Positions 1-6,999 are shown, numbered from the stretch's first letter. The stretch: 7,058 bases of DNA from Treponema sp. (GCA_031288815.1 JAITQR010000086.1:1-7058), one strand, 5' to 3'. The notes: a model not told the origin generated them from the letters alone. Numbers and translations are program-made.

Positions 1-303
1 GAAAAATCCGTGGTCCGCCCCGAATACTCCAAACGGGGTAAGGTGATCATCACGGAAGCGGCCCTGAGCCAGATGGTGATCCACTGCGTTGACGAGTACA
101 ACAGCGAGATCCGCATCAAAAAAATTGCCATCAAGGACGATGAGATAGGCTACCGGCTGGTCATCACCATTGATGTGCCCTATGGGACGCAGTTGGGGGG
201 AAATATCCACGAACTGCAGCAGTACATTATTGACAATATCGAGCGGTATACCAATATCCTTATTGAGGAAGTGAATATCATCATCGACAAGATTGTTCAG
301 TAG
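1..303 (+). CDS. Asp23/Gls24 family protein, 5'-truncated by the window edge
   Basis: The last 100 codons of a small protein, ending at TAG 301-303. The frame is open from base 1 (E-K-S-V-V-R-P). The GTG at base 10 has no visible ribosome binding site, so the true start probably lies outside the window. Visible features match the Asp23/Gls24 (DUF322) family: an N-terminal 'GKVIITEAALSQMV' strand-helix entry, a central strand pair ('RIKKIAIKDDEIGYRLVITIDVPYG'-like region), then a long amphipathic helix and a final strand reading 'VEEVNIIIDKIVQ'-like. In Gram-positives such proteins are linked to envelope stress; in diderms the role is poorly known. No signal peptide or membrane segment is visible in this part. 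It lies 54 bases upstream of the exported TPR protein on the same strand and may share its transcript. The family call is fairly secure; no specific function can be given. Confidence 0.8.
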   Translation, partial: EKSVVRPEYSKRGKVIITEAALSQMVIHCVDEYNSEIRIKKIAIKDDEIGYRLVITIDVPYGTQLGGNIHELQQYIIDNIERYTNILIEEVNIIIDKIVQ

Positions 304-324
304 GGGTTTTGGCAGGGGTATTTG

Positions 325-342
325 TCCCGCGGGACCGCGGGA
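325..342 (+). promoter_or_regulatory. GC-rich hairpin between the Asp23-like gene and the exported TPR gene
   Basis: TCCCGCG (325-331) and CGCGGGA (336-342) are perfectly complementary around the 4-base loop GGAC, giving a 7-bp stem. No T-run follows, so it is not a standard intrinsic terminator. It ends six bases before the G-run Shine-Dalgarno of the downstream gene. It could stabilise the 3' end of the upstream message or modulate translation of the next gene; both are inference. Confidence 0.5.
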
Positions 343-348
343 TCTATC

Positions 349-355
349 GGGGGGA
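349..355 (+). promoter_or_regulatory. G-run ribosome binding site that supports the ATG at 358
   Basis: GGGGGGA followed by TT and ATG 358. It supports ATG 358 over the in-frame TTG at 322. The TTG lies in front of the hairpin, has no equally placed site, and would put twelve hydrophilic or glycine-rich residues before a normal signal peptide. Confidence 0.6.
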
Positions 356-357
356 TT

Positions 358-1572
358 ATGCGGCGTTTTTTTTATCTGGCGTTAACGGTAACGGTTCTGC
401 TTACACAAGGCTACCGGGTGTTCGGGCAGGCTCCCCTGTCCACGGACCATTATGAGATCCTTGGAGAGGATCCGGCGGTGGGGGAGCGGATCGCGCAGGA
501 CCTGGAAGAACGGTTCGCGATCTACACCAGGCTCTTCCGCTTTAACCCCCGCCTCCTGGCCTCGCCCCTCAAGGTGCGCCTGATCGGCGACACGGCGGCC
601 TACGACGAGTACCTTGTCGGACGACTGGGGGAGACGAACGCCGGGGCGCTGTACCTTCACTACCGCCAGGCGGATCGCCGGGAACTGGTAATCAACTACG
701 CCGTCGCCAATAACGGCGACGCCACCGGCGGCGCCGTTACCGGCGATGGCACACGCGCGGCCTGGGAACGGGCCCTCCCCTACCAGTCCTTCATCCAGTA
801 CCTGCGTGCCTTCATCCCCAGCCCCCCGTCCTGGCTGGAGGAGGGCTTTGCCATTTACTTTAGCACCCTGTCCATCGAGGGGGGCGAACTGGCCTACGCC
901 GAGAATCTCTCCTGGCTGGAACGGGTAAAGGAACTGACGATTCCCCCGGTCCGGGACATCCTCCTCCAGGACGTACAGGACAACGGGGATTCCCTTTCCA
1001 GGGCTGACTACAGCGCCCTTTCCTGGGCCCTGGTGTCGTTCTTCCTCAACAGCGGAAACGAGGATTACATTCGCTCCCTGCTGGAATGTTTTATGCTCCT
1101 CTCCCCCGACGCCGGATTCGCGGAAAATTCCATTGCCACGGCGCGGCGGATCGAGGACTGGAACGGTTATGAAAACCTGGACCGTGACTACCGTTCCTAC
1201 CTGAACGCCCGCAAGACCTTTCCCGAACTGATGAACCAGGGCCGCCAGGCCTATGGGGAGGGGAATTACGACGAGGCCGAGCCGGCCTTTGCCGGGGCGG
1301 TCGCCCTGCGGCCCGATCACAACGCGCCCTATTACTACCTGGGGCTTATCGCCTACGGCAGGGGGGACTGGGGCAGTGCGGAACAGTACTACAACCGCAG
1401 CCTTGAACTGGGGGGCGACACGGCCCTGGTCTACTACGCGCTGGGCCTTAACGCCGCGGCCGCGGAACAGGGGGAGCGGGCAGCGGAATTCCTTCGCTTT
1501 GCCGCCGCCGCCGATCCCGCCCGCTACCGCGAAAAGGTAAACGTCCTGCTCAGGCGCCTGCCGAGCCGTTAA
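358..1572 (+). CDS. Exported protein with degenerate peptidase MA-like (gluzincin) domain and C-terminal TPR repeats
   Basis: 404 residues from ATG 358. Residues 1 to about 23 form a signal peptide: MRR, then a hydrophobic core 'FFYLALTVTVLL', and a likely signal peptidase I site near VFG-QA. The protein is probably periplasmic. Residues of about 30-285 resemble the peptidase MA-like domain: 'SWLEEGFAIYFS' (158-169) corresponds to the conserved WLxEG(L/F)AxY element whose Glu is the third zinc ligand in gluzincins. The place where HExxH should precede it reads YQSFI (142-146), so both His ligands and the catalytic Glu are absent. This suggests an inactive pseudo-peptidase. A glycine-rich insert (about 119-133) lies just before. 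Residues of about 289-390 hold roughly three TPR units ('AYGEGNYDEAEPAFAGAVALRP', then 'APYYYLGLIAYGRGDWGSAE', then 'LVYYALGLNAAAAEQGERAA'), implying a protein-protein binding role. By eye it is GC-richer than its neighbours. Partner and function are unknown. Confidence 0.8.
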   Translation: MRRFFYLALTVTVLLTQGYRVFGQAPLSTDHYEILGEDPAVGERIAQDLEERFAIYTRLFRFNPRLLASPLKVRLIGDTAAYDEYLVGRLGETNAGALYLHYRQADRRELVINYAVANNGDATGGAVTGDGTRAAWERALPYQSFIQYLRAFIPSPPSWLEEGFAIYFSTLSIEGGELAYAENLSWLERVKELTIPPVRDILLQDVQDNGDSLSRADYSALSWALVSFFLNSGNEDYIRSLLECFMLLSPDAGFAENSIATARRIEDWNGYENLDRDYRSYLNARKTFPELMNQGRQAYGEGNYDEAEPAFAGAVALRPDHNAPYYYLGLIAYGRGDWGSAEQYYNRSLELGGDTALVYYALGLNAAAAEQGERAAEFLRFAAAADPARYREKVNVLLRRLPSR

Positions 1573-1599
1573 GGGGCGGCCAACAGGGAACCATGGACC
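1573..1599. other. Convergent intergenic gap without a recognisable terminator
   Basis: Only 27 bases separate the stop of the plus-strand TPR gene from the stop of the minus-strand lyase gene. I see no stem followed by a T-run in either direction. A perfect 10-bp palindrome, CAGGCGCCTG, lies at 1551-1560 inside the end of the TPR gene, but it has no U-tract on either strand. Confidence 0.5.
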
Positions 1600-3447
1600 T
1601 CATGAGTGATGATACCCTTGGTGTATGGTCCCTTCACGGTCCTGCCTGAGATGTGTTAACCGCAGTCTGAAAAGGCTGTTCTTGTGCCAGGCGGCATGAA
1701 AGGCGGCGTCGTCAAAAGGTAGTTCCTCTAGTTCCACGGAAAAATCCCCGGCGTCATAATCCAGGGTAATGACAGAACTTAACAGCAGTTTGCCGCTTTC
1801 CAGCGGCATGGGCCTGTCGTGGCACAGCAGGTTAAGGACGAGCGGCGCTTTCCACATCGAAAGACGGTAATTGTCCGTTATGGTTAAGCCCTCACCGGGT
1901 TTAAAGACGAACGTGCGCGTATAACAGCTTACACCGCTTTCGGCGGGGTATGCGGATGAAATGTCCATGGAAAAACAAAACGCGCCGCCCGGTTCCGGCG
2001 TAAACGACACGTCCCTGGCCCGGTATTCACCGCCCGGCACTTGCTCAAAGCCGTTAATATCCGGCGTGTTATGATACGGGGAGCGATGATTCCACAGGGT
2101 ATACCGGTTTTCGCCGAACACAAAGCGGGTATACGTCCTTGAACCGGCGTCAACAATAACCGGAAGACTGTTGTAATAGAGAATGAAGTTTCCAACATCA
2201 TTATGGTTATGGCTTTCCTGGTTATTACCGCCTTTGGCGGAAAAAAAGAAGCCTTCCTCACAGTCCTCCCGGTCTCTGGCGGTAACAACCTGAATATCCT
2301 TGAACCAGCTTAGACGCGGCGCTGAAAAAGCCGCGTTGACTTGTTCGCCTCCTTCCTCAAACAGGTCGGCCAACAAGCGGAAGGACATGCAGATCCTATC
2401 GGGCAGGGAAAGAACAGAGGGCTTTTCACCATTCCGCCAGCGGGCGAATTGCAGGAGCCGCTTGTCGCCTGTTCTTGTGCCGACCCGTTCCAAAAGGCCC
2501 CAGGACGATCCCGTTCGGGGTGGAGCATCGGCATAATTTACAAAATAGCCTTTCCCTATACAAACCTTGTAAATATACGAGGCCATAGCGCGCAGTTTGG
2601 CGGTCTCCCACAGGGGGGAAACATCGACCGTCTCCGACAACTCCTCAATAAAATCAAAAAGCGAGGCGGCCGCGGCGTTAAAGTAACCCGGCCCTTCATC
2701 ACAGCCGCCGTCTTCCGGATAACGATCGATAAAAATATTCATACTGCGGATAGTTTTATTTACACCCTCAAGCGCGCCGGGAAACGATTGCGCAAAGGCC
2801 AGATATGAAACGAGCAGGTTGGAATTGATCCAGGCGGTCCAATTGTTCGGTTTTTCGTTTCCCCGCAGGCACGACCAGCCGTAATCATCATGTTCCAGGA
2901 ACGGCGTAAGGATGCGCCGCTCCACTTCAAGTTCAATACGGCGCTTTGTCAGAGGGGAACAGGCGCCAATGGCATCCGCAAGGAAGTAATAGATCCATGA
3001 AAAAAGAGCGCCGGTTTCGGCGGCAAAAAGATCAATGAAAACGGGGTATTCGATATTGGGCAGTTCCGGCGGCGGCGAATCTTTCGCGCGCCAGCCATAA
3101 CTGTGGGCGGAGTATACCCAGCTTGTTTCTTCGGACACAAGCCAGACACCGTTGATTATCTCGTCAAGGTATTCCCCCCTGCCTTCGATACACTCCGCCA
3201 GCAAGAGTACGTAAAGCCTGTAGCGCCTGGCGTCGTAACGCGCCTGAAAACGCCTGCGGTCACCGTTCCGGGAAAAATCCATGTAGAACGTCGCCGGAAT
3301 ACTTTCCCACTCGGTGCCTTTTATTTTTTTTGCCTTTTCACAAAGGATCGATGTGACTGCACCGGAAAGCCCCTTCCAGGCCTCCCGGTCGCTGTAAGCC
3401 GGAAAGGGCTTGAATTCGCGTAAAGCTGTTACCGGTGCAATCATCAT
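1600..3447 (-). CDS. Heparinase II/III-family polysaccharide/oligosaccharide lyase, predicted cytoplasmic
   Basis: 615 residues. The N-terminal two thirds looks like the alpha/alpha toroid of PL12/15/17/21-type lyases: 'RGNEKPNNWTAWINSNLL' (195-212) and 'DGGCDEGPGYF' (246-256) are typical substrate-cleft elements. The C-terminal heparinase II/III beta-sandwich begins near 395 and carries the hallmark 'SHNHNDVGNFILYYN' (412-426), 'IVDAGSRTYT' (431-440) and 'RSPYHNTP' (455-462). By analogy with heparinase II, His413/415, Asp433 and His459 are candidate metal-site or catalytic residues. Such enzymes cleave uronate-containing glycans by beta-elimination; the actual substrate cannot be read from sequence. 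There is no signal peptide (MMIAPVTALREFKPFP), so it probably acts on imported oligosaccharides. The ATG directly abuts the TAA of the binding-protein gene, with a second in-frame ATG next to it and no strong Shine-Dalgarno, which points to translational coupling. It is last in the operon. The family call is firm; the PL family number is open. Confidence 0.9.
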   Translation of the reverse strand: MMIAPVTALREFKPFPAYSDREAWKGLSGAVTSILCEKAKKIKGTEWESIPATFYMDFSRNGDRRRFQARYDARRYRLYVLLLAECIEGRGEYLDEIINGVWLVSEETSWVYSAHSYGWRAKDSPPPELPNIEYPVFIDLFAAETGALFSWIYYFLADAIGACSPLTKRRIELEVERRILTPFLEHDDYGWSCLRGNEKPNNWTAWINSNLLVSYLAFAQSFPGALEGVNKTIRSMNIFIDRYPEDGGCDEGPGYFNAAAASLFDFIEELSETVDVSPLWETAKLRAMASYIYKVCIGKGYFVNYADAPPRTGSSWGLLERVGTRTGDKRLLQFARWRNGEKPSVLSLPDRICMSFRLLADLFEEGGEQVNAAFSAPRLSWFKDIQVVTARDREDCEEGFFFSAKGGNNQESHNHNDVGNFILYYNSLPVIVDAGSRTYTRFVFGENRYTLWNHRSPYHNTPDINGFEQVPGGEYRARDVSFTPEPGGAFCFSMDISSAYPAESGVSCYTRTFVFKPGEGLTITDNYRLSMWKAPLVLNLLCHDRPMPLESGKLLLSSVITLDYDAGDFSVELEELPFDDAAFHAAWHKNSLFRLRLTHLRQDREGTIHQGYHHS

Positions 3448-5091
3448 TTAATTTCGCTGAAACCTGTCGTAGGCGGTTTGGTAAATTTGTACCATCCGGG
3501 CAAGCCCCATGCTGTTCAGGCGCTGGATAAAGGCATCGTATTCCCTTTCCACGCCGCCGGAGGTAACCCAGACTGCCGACTGTTGGGTCAACACGTTGTT
3601 GATGTCCGTCGCCAGAATGGCAAGTTCCCTGGACTCCTCCTCGGTAAAGGGAATATGGGTACTGTAGGTCGAAGTTTCATAGGGCCTGAAGGCGTCATGC
3701 TTATAATCAGTCTCCAGCAAGGGATTCTTTGACGGAGTACCGGACGGATCGCTTGAGATGGTGGCATCGACAGCGGCGCTGGTATACTGCGGAGCGCCCG
3801 TGTTATAGCCATAGGCGTAGGTCCAGTTGCCTACAAAACCCTCCGGCGAACTTTTTCTGGTATAGGTGCCGTCGGCATTTTTAGTGAGAGGAGCACCAAA
3901 AGCGCCCCAGAATATCTGCAGGCTTATATCCTGGTCATACAGGTTATCAAGCCACCTGAACGCAATTTCGGGGTGTCTGGTGGAACTGCTTATTTCGGCG
4001 CCGTACTTCCGTATCTGTAAATCATTGGGGGTAACCCGCCAGCCGTAATCGCCGTTGGGGCCTCTAAGGGGTTTAAGCACCGCCCACTGTTCCACAATAC
4101 CACTTTCCCTAATCCAGGTGTCAACTCCAACACCTACCGTTGCCAGGGGTTCGGTGGGGTTTGTTTTTGCGCTGCGTACCGTGTTGCCCTGGGTAAACAT
4201 CTCCTGATCCAGGAGCCCTTCGGCGTAGAGCTTGTGGAACCAGGCTATGGCGTCCTTAAAACCGGGATGGGCGGCAATGTACTCAACCTTTCCATTTGTG
4301 ACCATAAGTTTTTCCGCGGCAGCGTACGAAGGCCGTACACCAAAGGCGTAGAAAAAGTCTATCAGGGTGGCATCCCCCCAAAGTCCCACGACGGATACCG
4401 GGATTTCATCGGCCTTGCCATTACCATTGGGGTCCCTCTCCTTAAAAGCCTTGAGGACCTGATAAAATTCATCGGTCGTGGCGGGCATTCTAAGGTTAAG
4501 CACATTAAGCCATTGCTGGTTGATAAAGGCAACGTGCCGTATACCCATGTATTGGGGCAGCTTATAGGGCAGGCCGTAGATCTGGCCATTCGTCTCCTTC
4601 CCCACCTTGGCGAAGAAGGGGTCCTGGGCAAAGATGGCCTTTAGGTTGGTACCATACCTGTCAATTAAATCGTTCATGGGCACAAAGAGATCGCTGTTCA
4701 AATTAACGTCATTACTGTCCAGAAGCTGCGCCCAAAAAATATCGGGCAAGGCCCCGGACGCCAGAACCAGGGCTTTTTGGGTAGCCCAGTCATTCCCCGC
4801 CCGTTCCCATTCTATGTGGATACCGGTCTGGGCTTCCAGTTTTCTGGCAAGTTCAGTATCATCACTTTCCTTGTACTGATACCCCGTTACGCTCCCGATC
4901 ATTACCTTGAGCGTATACGGCTGGCTTACAATGGGGAACCCCGTCTCTTTGAAACCAAGGGCCTGTAACGCGGCCGCGGAAGAAGCGGTTCCGGATGCCG
5001 CGGACCCGCCCTGGCGACCGGCGGCAAACCCCAGCGCCGGCAGCAGAACGAGTCCGGCGATCAGCAACCACACACCTCGATACCTTCTCAT
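3448..5091 (-). CDS. Extracellular solute-binding protein of an Lpl/Ytc-type carbohydrate ABC importer
   Basis: 547 residues, the size usual for the LplA/LipO/YtcQ branch of family 1 binding proteins. Residues 1 to about 24 are a signal peptide (MRRYRGVWLLIAGLVLLPALGFAA) followed by a Gly/Ser/Ala linker (25-41). There is no lipobox Cys, so it should be a soluble periplasmic protein, unlike the lipoproteins of Gram-positive relatives. Family marks include 'LPDIFWAQ' (115-122), 'GQIYGLPYKLP' (169-179) and the calcium-loop-like 'DPNGNGKADEIP' (220-231), which is characteristic of this branch. It delivers substrate, probably oligosaccharide, to the two permeases encoded upstream. The start is set by a perfect AGGAGG five bases before ATG, the strongest site in the operon, fitting the excess of binding protein over permease usual in such importers. 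The upstream 65-base gap holds tandem hairpins. Its TAA touches the ATG of the lyase gene. Substrate is inferred only from that neighbour. Confidence 0.92.
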   Translation of the reverse strand: MRRYRGVWLLIAGLVLLPALGFAAGRQGGSAASGTASSAAALQALGFKETGFPIVSQPYTLKVMIGSVTGYQYKESDDTELARKLEAQTGIHIEWERAGNDWATQKALVLASGALPDIFWAQLLDSNDVNLNSDLFVPMNDLIDRYGTNLKAIFAQDPFFAKVGKETNGQIYGLPYKLPQYMGIRHVAFINQQWLNVLNLRMPATTDEFYQVLKAFKERDPNGNGKADEIPVSVVGLWGDATLIDFFYAFGVRPSYAAAEKLMVTNGKVEYIAAHPGFKDAIAWFHKLYAEGLLDQEMFTQGNTVRSAKTNPTEPLATVGVGVDTWIRESGIVEQWAVLKPLRGPNGDYGWRVTPNDLQIRKYGAEISSSTRHPEIAFRWLDNLYDQDISLQIFWGAFGAPLTKNADGTYTRKSSPEGFVGNWTYAYGYNTGAPQYTSAAVDATISSDPSGTPSKNPLLETDYKHDAFRPYETSTYSTHIPFTEEESRELAILATDINNVLTQQSAVWVTSGGVEREYDAFIQRLNSMGLARMVQIYQTAYDRFQRN

Positions 5092-5096
5092 AAGAA

Positions 5097-5102
5097 CCTC
5101 CT
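5097..5102 (-). promoter_or_regulatory. Consensus Shine-Dalgarno of the solute-binding protein gene
   Basis: On the minus strand this reads AGGAGG, with a 5-base spacer to ATG 5091. It is flanked by an 8-base direct repeat GGTTCTTA (plus-strand 5091-5098 and 5102-5109, 11-base period). The two permease genes use G-run sites instead, so translation of the binding protein is probably favoured. Confidence 0.8.
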
Positions 5103-5123
5103 AAGAACCCAACACAAACTATC

Positions 5124-5156
5124 GCCGCCTAAGCGGCATACCGCACAAGCGGTATG
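5124..5156 (-). promoter_or_regulatory. Two tandem hairpins between the LplC-type permease and binding-protein genes
   Basis: Plus-strand ATACCGC (5138-5144) pairs with GCGGTAT (5149-5155) around a 4-base loop; the C-G pair 5137/5156 could extend it to 8 bp if the second hairpin opens. GCCGC (5124-5128) pairs with GCGGC (5133-5137) around another 4-base loop. In the transcript the first hairpin starts right after the permease TAA and the second follows directly. No U-tract follows, so a full terminator is unlikely. A likely role is transcript processing or stability that sets binding-protein versus permease levels, as known for intergenic hairpins in other sugar-importer operons such as malE-malF. 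Confidence 0.6.
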
Positions 5157-6035
5157 TTACCCTTTTATAGCGCCCACCATGACGCCCTTGGTAAAGTGTT
5201 TCTGGAGAAAGGGATAGAAACACATAACCGGCAATGTTGCCACCAGGATCAGGCTGTACTTCATCGTTTCCGCGTACCAGAAGGCGTCTTCCAGATCAAG
5301 GGCGACATTAACATCGGAGGCGACCAGCAGAATATCCCGCAGTACCATCTGGAGCGGCACCAGTTTTTCATCGCGCACATAAATTAAATACTGCATCCAG
5401 GAATTCCACTGCTCTACCACATTGTACAGGGCAATAACGGCAATGATCGCCTTTGAAAGGGGAAGTACGATGAACGTAAAAAACCGTGTGTTTGAGCAGC
5501 CGTCTACCCTGGCCGCCTCCATCAGCTCATTCGGGATATTGGCCGCGAAATAGGCCCGCGACACGATCAGGTGGGACCACTCCACGCCAAAGGGGATAAT
5601 AAGCGCCCATATCGTATTCACCATACCGTAGCTCCTGACCGCCAGGTAGGTGGGGATCATGCCGCCGGAAAAGTACACCGTAAAGAGCAGGAACAGGGTA
5701 ATCGCCTTGCGGCCCACAAGATCCCTGCGCGAAAGGGCGTACGCCGCCGGCATGGTAAAGCACAGGCTTAAGCCGGCATCCAGAATGGTGTAAACAATCG
5801 TGTTCCGGTACCCCAGCCAGATACGACTGTTGGCAAAAACCCGCTGGTAGCCGTAGAGGGAAAGACGCGCCGGCAAGAGCCACACTTCACCGGCGTTCAC
5901 CGCCCGCGCGTCGCTAAAGGAGGCGATAATGACGAACCACATGGGGTAGGCCATTATCACAAAAACAACCAAACTTAGAACAAACACCACGGCGTCAAAA
6001 ATACTGTCTTCCAGGGTTTGCTTTCTGCGGATCAT
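5157..6035 (-). CDS. Carbohydrate ABC transporter permease, LplC/YtcP type
   Basis: 292 residues, a normal length. Six membrane segments can be drawn at roughly 12-38, 78-101, 110-133, 140-160, 185-208 and 258-276. The cytoplasmic EAA loop that contacts the ATPase is intact: 'ELMEAARVDG' (170-179) followed by 'FFTFIVLPLS' (185-194). The ending 'PFLQKHFTKGVMVGAIKG' (275-292) is typical of the LplC/YtcP branch (MalG-like position in the importer). It forms the inner-membrane channel with the permease encoded just upstream. Its ATG lies 11 bases after that gene's stop, with a GGGGGAG site four bases before it (CGCC), so the two are co-transcribed. The importer needs an ATPase that is not encoded here. 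Family identification is secure; the transported sugar is not known. Confidence 0.93.
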   Translation of the reverse strand: MIRRKQTLEDSIFDAVVFVLSLVVFVIMAYPMWFVIIASFSDARAVNAGEVWLLPARLSLYGYQRVFANSRIWLGYRNTIVYTILDAGLSLCFTMPAAYALSRRDLVGRKAITLFLLFTVYFSGGMIPTYLAVRSYGMVNTIWALIIPFGVEWSHLIVSRAYFAANIPNELMEAARVDGCSNTRFFTFIVLPLSKAIIAVIALYNVVEQWNSWMQYLIYVRDEKLVPLQMVLRDILLVASDVNVALDLEDAFWYAETMKYSLILVATLPVMCFYPFLQKHFTKGVMVGAIKG

Positions 6036-6039
6036 GGCG

Positions 6040-6046
6040 CTCCCCC
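6040..6046 (-). promoter_or_regulatory. G-run ribosome binding site of the LplC-type permease gene
   Basis: Minus-strand GGGGGAG directly follows the upstream permease stop (TAA, 6049-6047) and sits four bases before ATG 6035. It supports this start and tight coupling of the two permease genes. Confidence 0.6.
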
Positions 6047-6973
6047 TTACCAGATACTCATATTGGTAACCGCCCGGGCTATCCGGTTAACCACGATAAG
6101 GATGATGAAATTGACACTCGTATTCATCAAACCAACCGCCGCGCCAAAACTGTACTGGGCGTTGATAAGCCCCATCTTGTAGGTGTAGGTGGCGATAACC
6201 TCACTTTCCATCAGGTTCAGGTTGTTCTGTAACAGATACGCCTTTTGAAAACCGACCGACAAAAGGCCCCCGGTATTTAAAATAAGGAGTATAATAATGG
6301 TCGGCGCGATAGTGGGAATGTCTATGTACCATATCTTTTGGATTTTGTTGGCCCCGTCAATAGTCGCCGCTTCATAAAGCTCCACATCCACGGCGGACAA
6401 GGCTGAAAGATAGATGATGCTGCCCCAGCCCATGCTCTGCCATACCCCCGACCACACGTACACGTGCTTAAAGGTCCCGGTAAGGGCCATGATGTTAAGT
6501 TTTTCGACGCCCAAAAAACCGGCAATGTTACCCCACAGACCCCGGGGCGACAGAAATAGTACGATCATACCGGCCATAACAACCACGGAAATAAAATGCG
6601 GCAGGTAGGTAACCGTTTGGAGCACGCGCTTGTACTTCTGGTTCCTGAGCGAATTGAGCAGCAGCGCAAGAATGATGGGCGGCAGGAAGCCGGCCACAAG
6701 GCTATAGAGACTTATAAAAAAAGTATTCTTGATGTAGATCCACGACAGCGACGAGCGGAAAAACCGGGCAAAATTCTCAAGCCCCGTCCAGGAGCTGCCC
6801 CAGATCCCCCTGGAGGGAATAAAATTTTTGAAGGCGATCTGCAGGCCGTACATGGGTACATACTTAAACAGAATACTAAGTACGATTATCGGCAGCAGGA
6901 ATAAATATAATTCGTAATTGAGCAGTATCATGCGCAAACGTTTATTGCGCACTACGCTATGACTGCCGGACAT
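6047..6973 (-). CDS. Carbohydrate ABC transporter permease, LplB type
   Basis: 308 residues, first gene of the minus-strand operon. After a short basic N-terminus come about six membrane segments (about 20-37, 84-106, 124-142, 172-193, 221-241, 278-298). LplB/YteP-branch signatures are clear: 'YVPMYGLQIAFKNF' (38-51) with 'GIWGSSWTGLENF' (56-68), the EAA loop 'YEAATIDGANKIQKIWYIDIP' split across 200-220, and 'GFQKAYLLQN' (241-250) leading to 'YSFGAAVGLMNT' (274-285). It pairs with the LplC-type permease to form the membrane channel (MalF-like position). The start ATG 6973 is preceded by minus-strand AAGGGGGGG and a TGCC spacer. A promoter-like sequence lies about 32 bases further upstream. 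No abnormal or missing element is seen. Confidence 0.93.
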   Translation of the reverse strand: MSGSHSVVRNKRLRMILLNYELYLFLLPIIVLSILFKYVPMYGLQIAFKNFIPSRGIWGSSWTGLENFARFFRSSLSWIYIKNTFFISLYSLVAGFLPPIILALLLNSLRNQKYKRVLQTVTYLPHFISVVVMAGMIVLFLSPRGLWGNIAGFLGVEKLNIMALTGTFKHVYVWSGVWQSMGWGSIIYLSALSAVDVELYEAATIDGANKIQKIWYIDIPTIAPTIIILLILNTGGLLSVGFQKAYLLQNNLNLMESEVIATYTYKMGLINAQYSFGAAVGLMNTSVNFIILIVVNRIARAVTNMSIW

Positions 6974-6977
6974 GGCA

Positions 6978-6986
6978 CCCCCCCTT
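6978..6986 (-). promoter_or_regulatory. G-run ribosome binding site of the LplB-type permease gene
   Basis: Minus-strand AAGGGGGGG followed by TGCC and ATG 6973. The seven-G tract matches the anti-Shine-Dalgarno only with a G-U pair, so it is probably weaker than the AGGAGG of the binding-protein gene. Confidence 0.6.
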
Positions 6987-6999
6987 GGTAGTAAAGGTT

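Noticed and set aside
322..357. TTG at 322 as start of the exported TPR protein
   Set aside because: It would start in the hairpin region and put twelve extra residues before a complete signal peptide; ATG 358 has its own G-run ribosome binding site.
382..1320. 312-codon open frame on the minus strand, antisense to the exported TPR gene
   Set aside because: It is a shadow of GC-rich codon use on the other strand: the translation is low-complexity (Gly, Val, Gln, Pro rich), has no recognisable domain, and the opposite frame has a signal peptide, TPR repeats and a ribosome binding site.
1551..1560. 10-bp palindrome CAGGCGCCTG as a bidirectional terminator for the convergent genes
   Set aside because: It is inside the coding end of the TPR gene, has no loop, and no T-run follows on either strand.
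2341..2808. 155-codon open frame on the plus strand inside the heparinase II/III gene
   Set aside because: It lies fully antisense to a clear family member, has no ribosome binding site of note, and its translation shows no domain-like pattern.
4234..4644. 136-codon open frame on the plus strand inside the solute-binding protein gene
   Set aside because: It is antisense to a conserved binding-protein core with family motifs; no independent evidence of coding.
5124..5156. Tandem hairpins as an intrinsic terminator or riboswitch
   Set aside because: No U-tract follows on the minus strand, the downstream binding-protein gene clearly belongs to the same operon, and the region is too short for a known riboswitch class.
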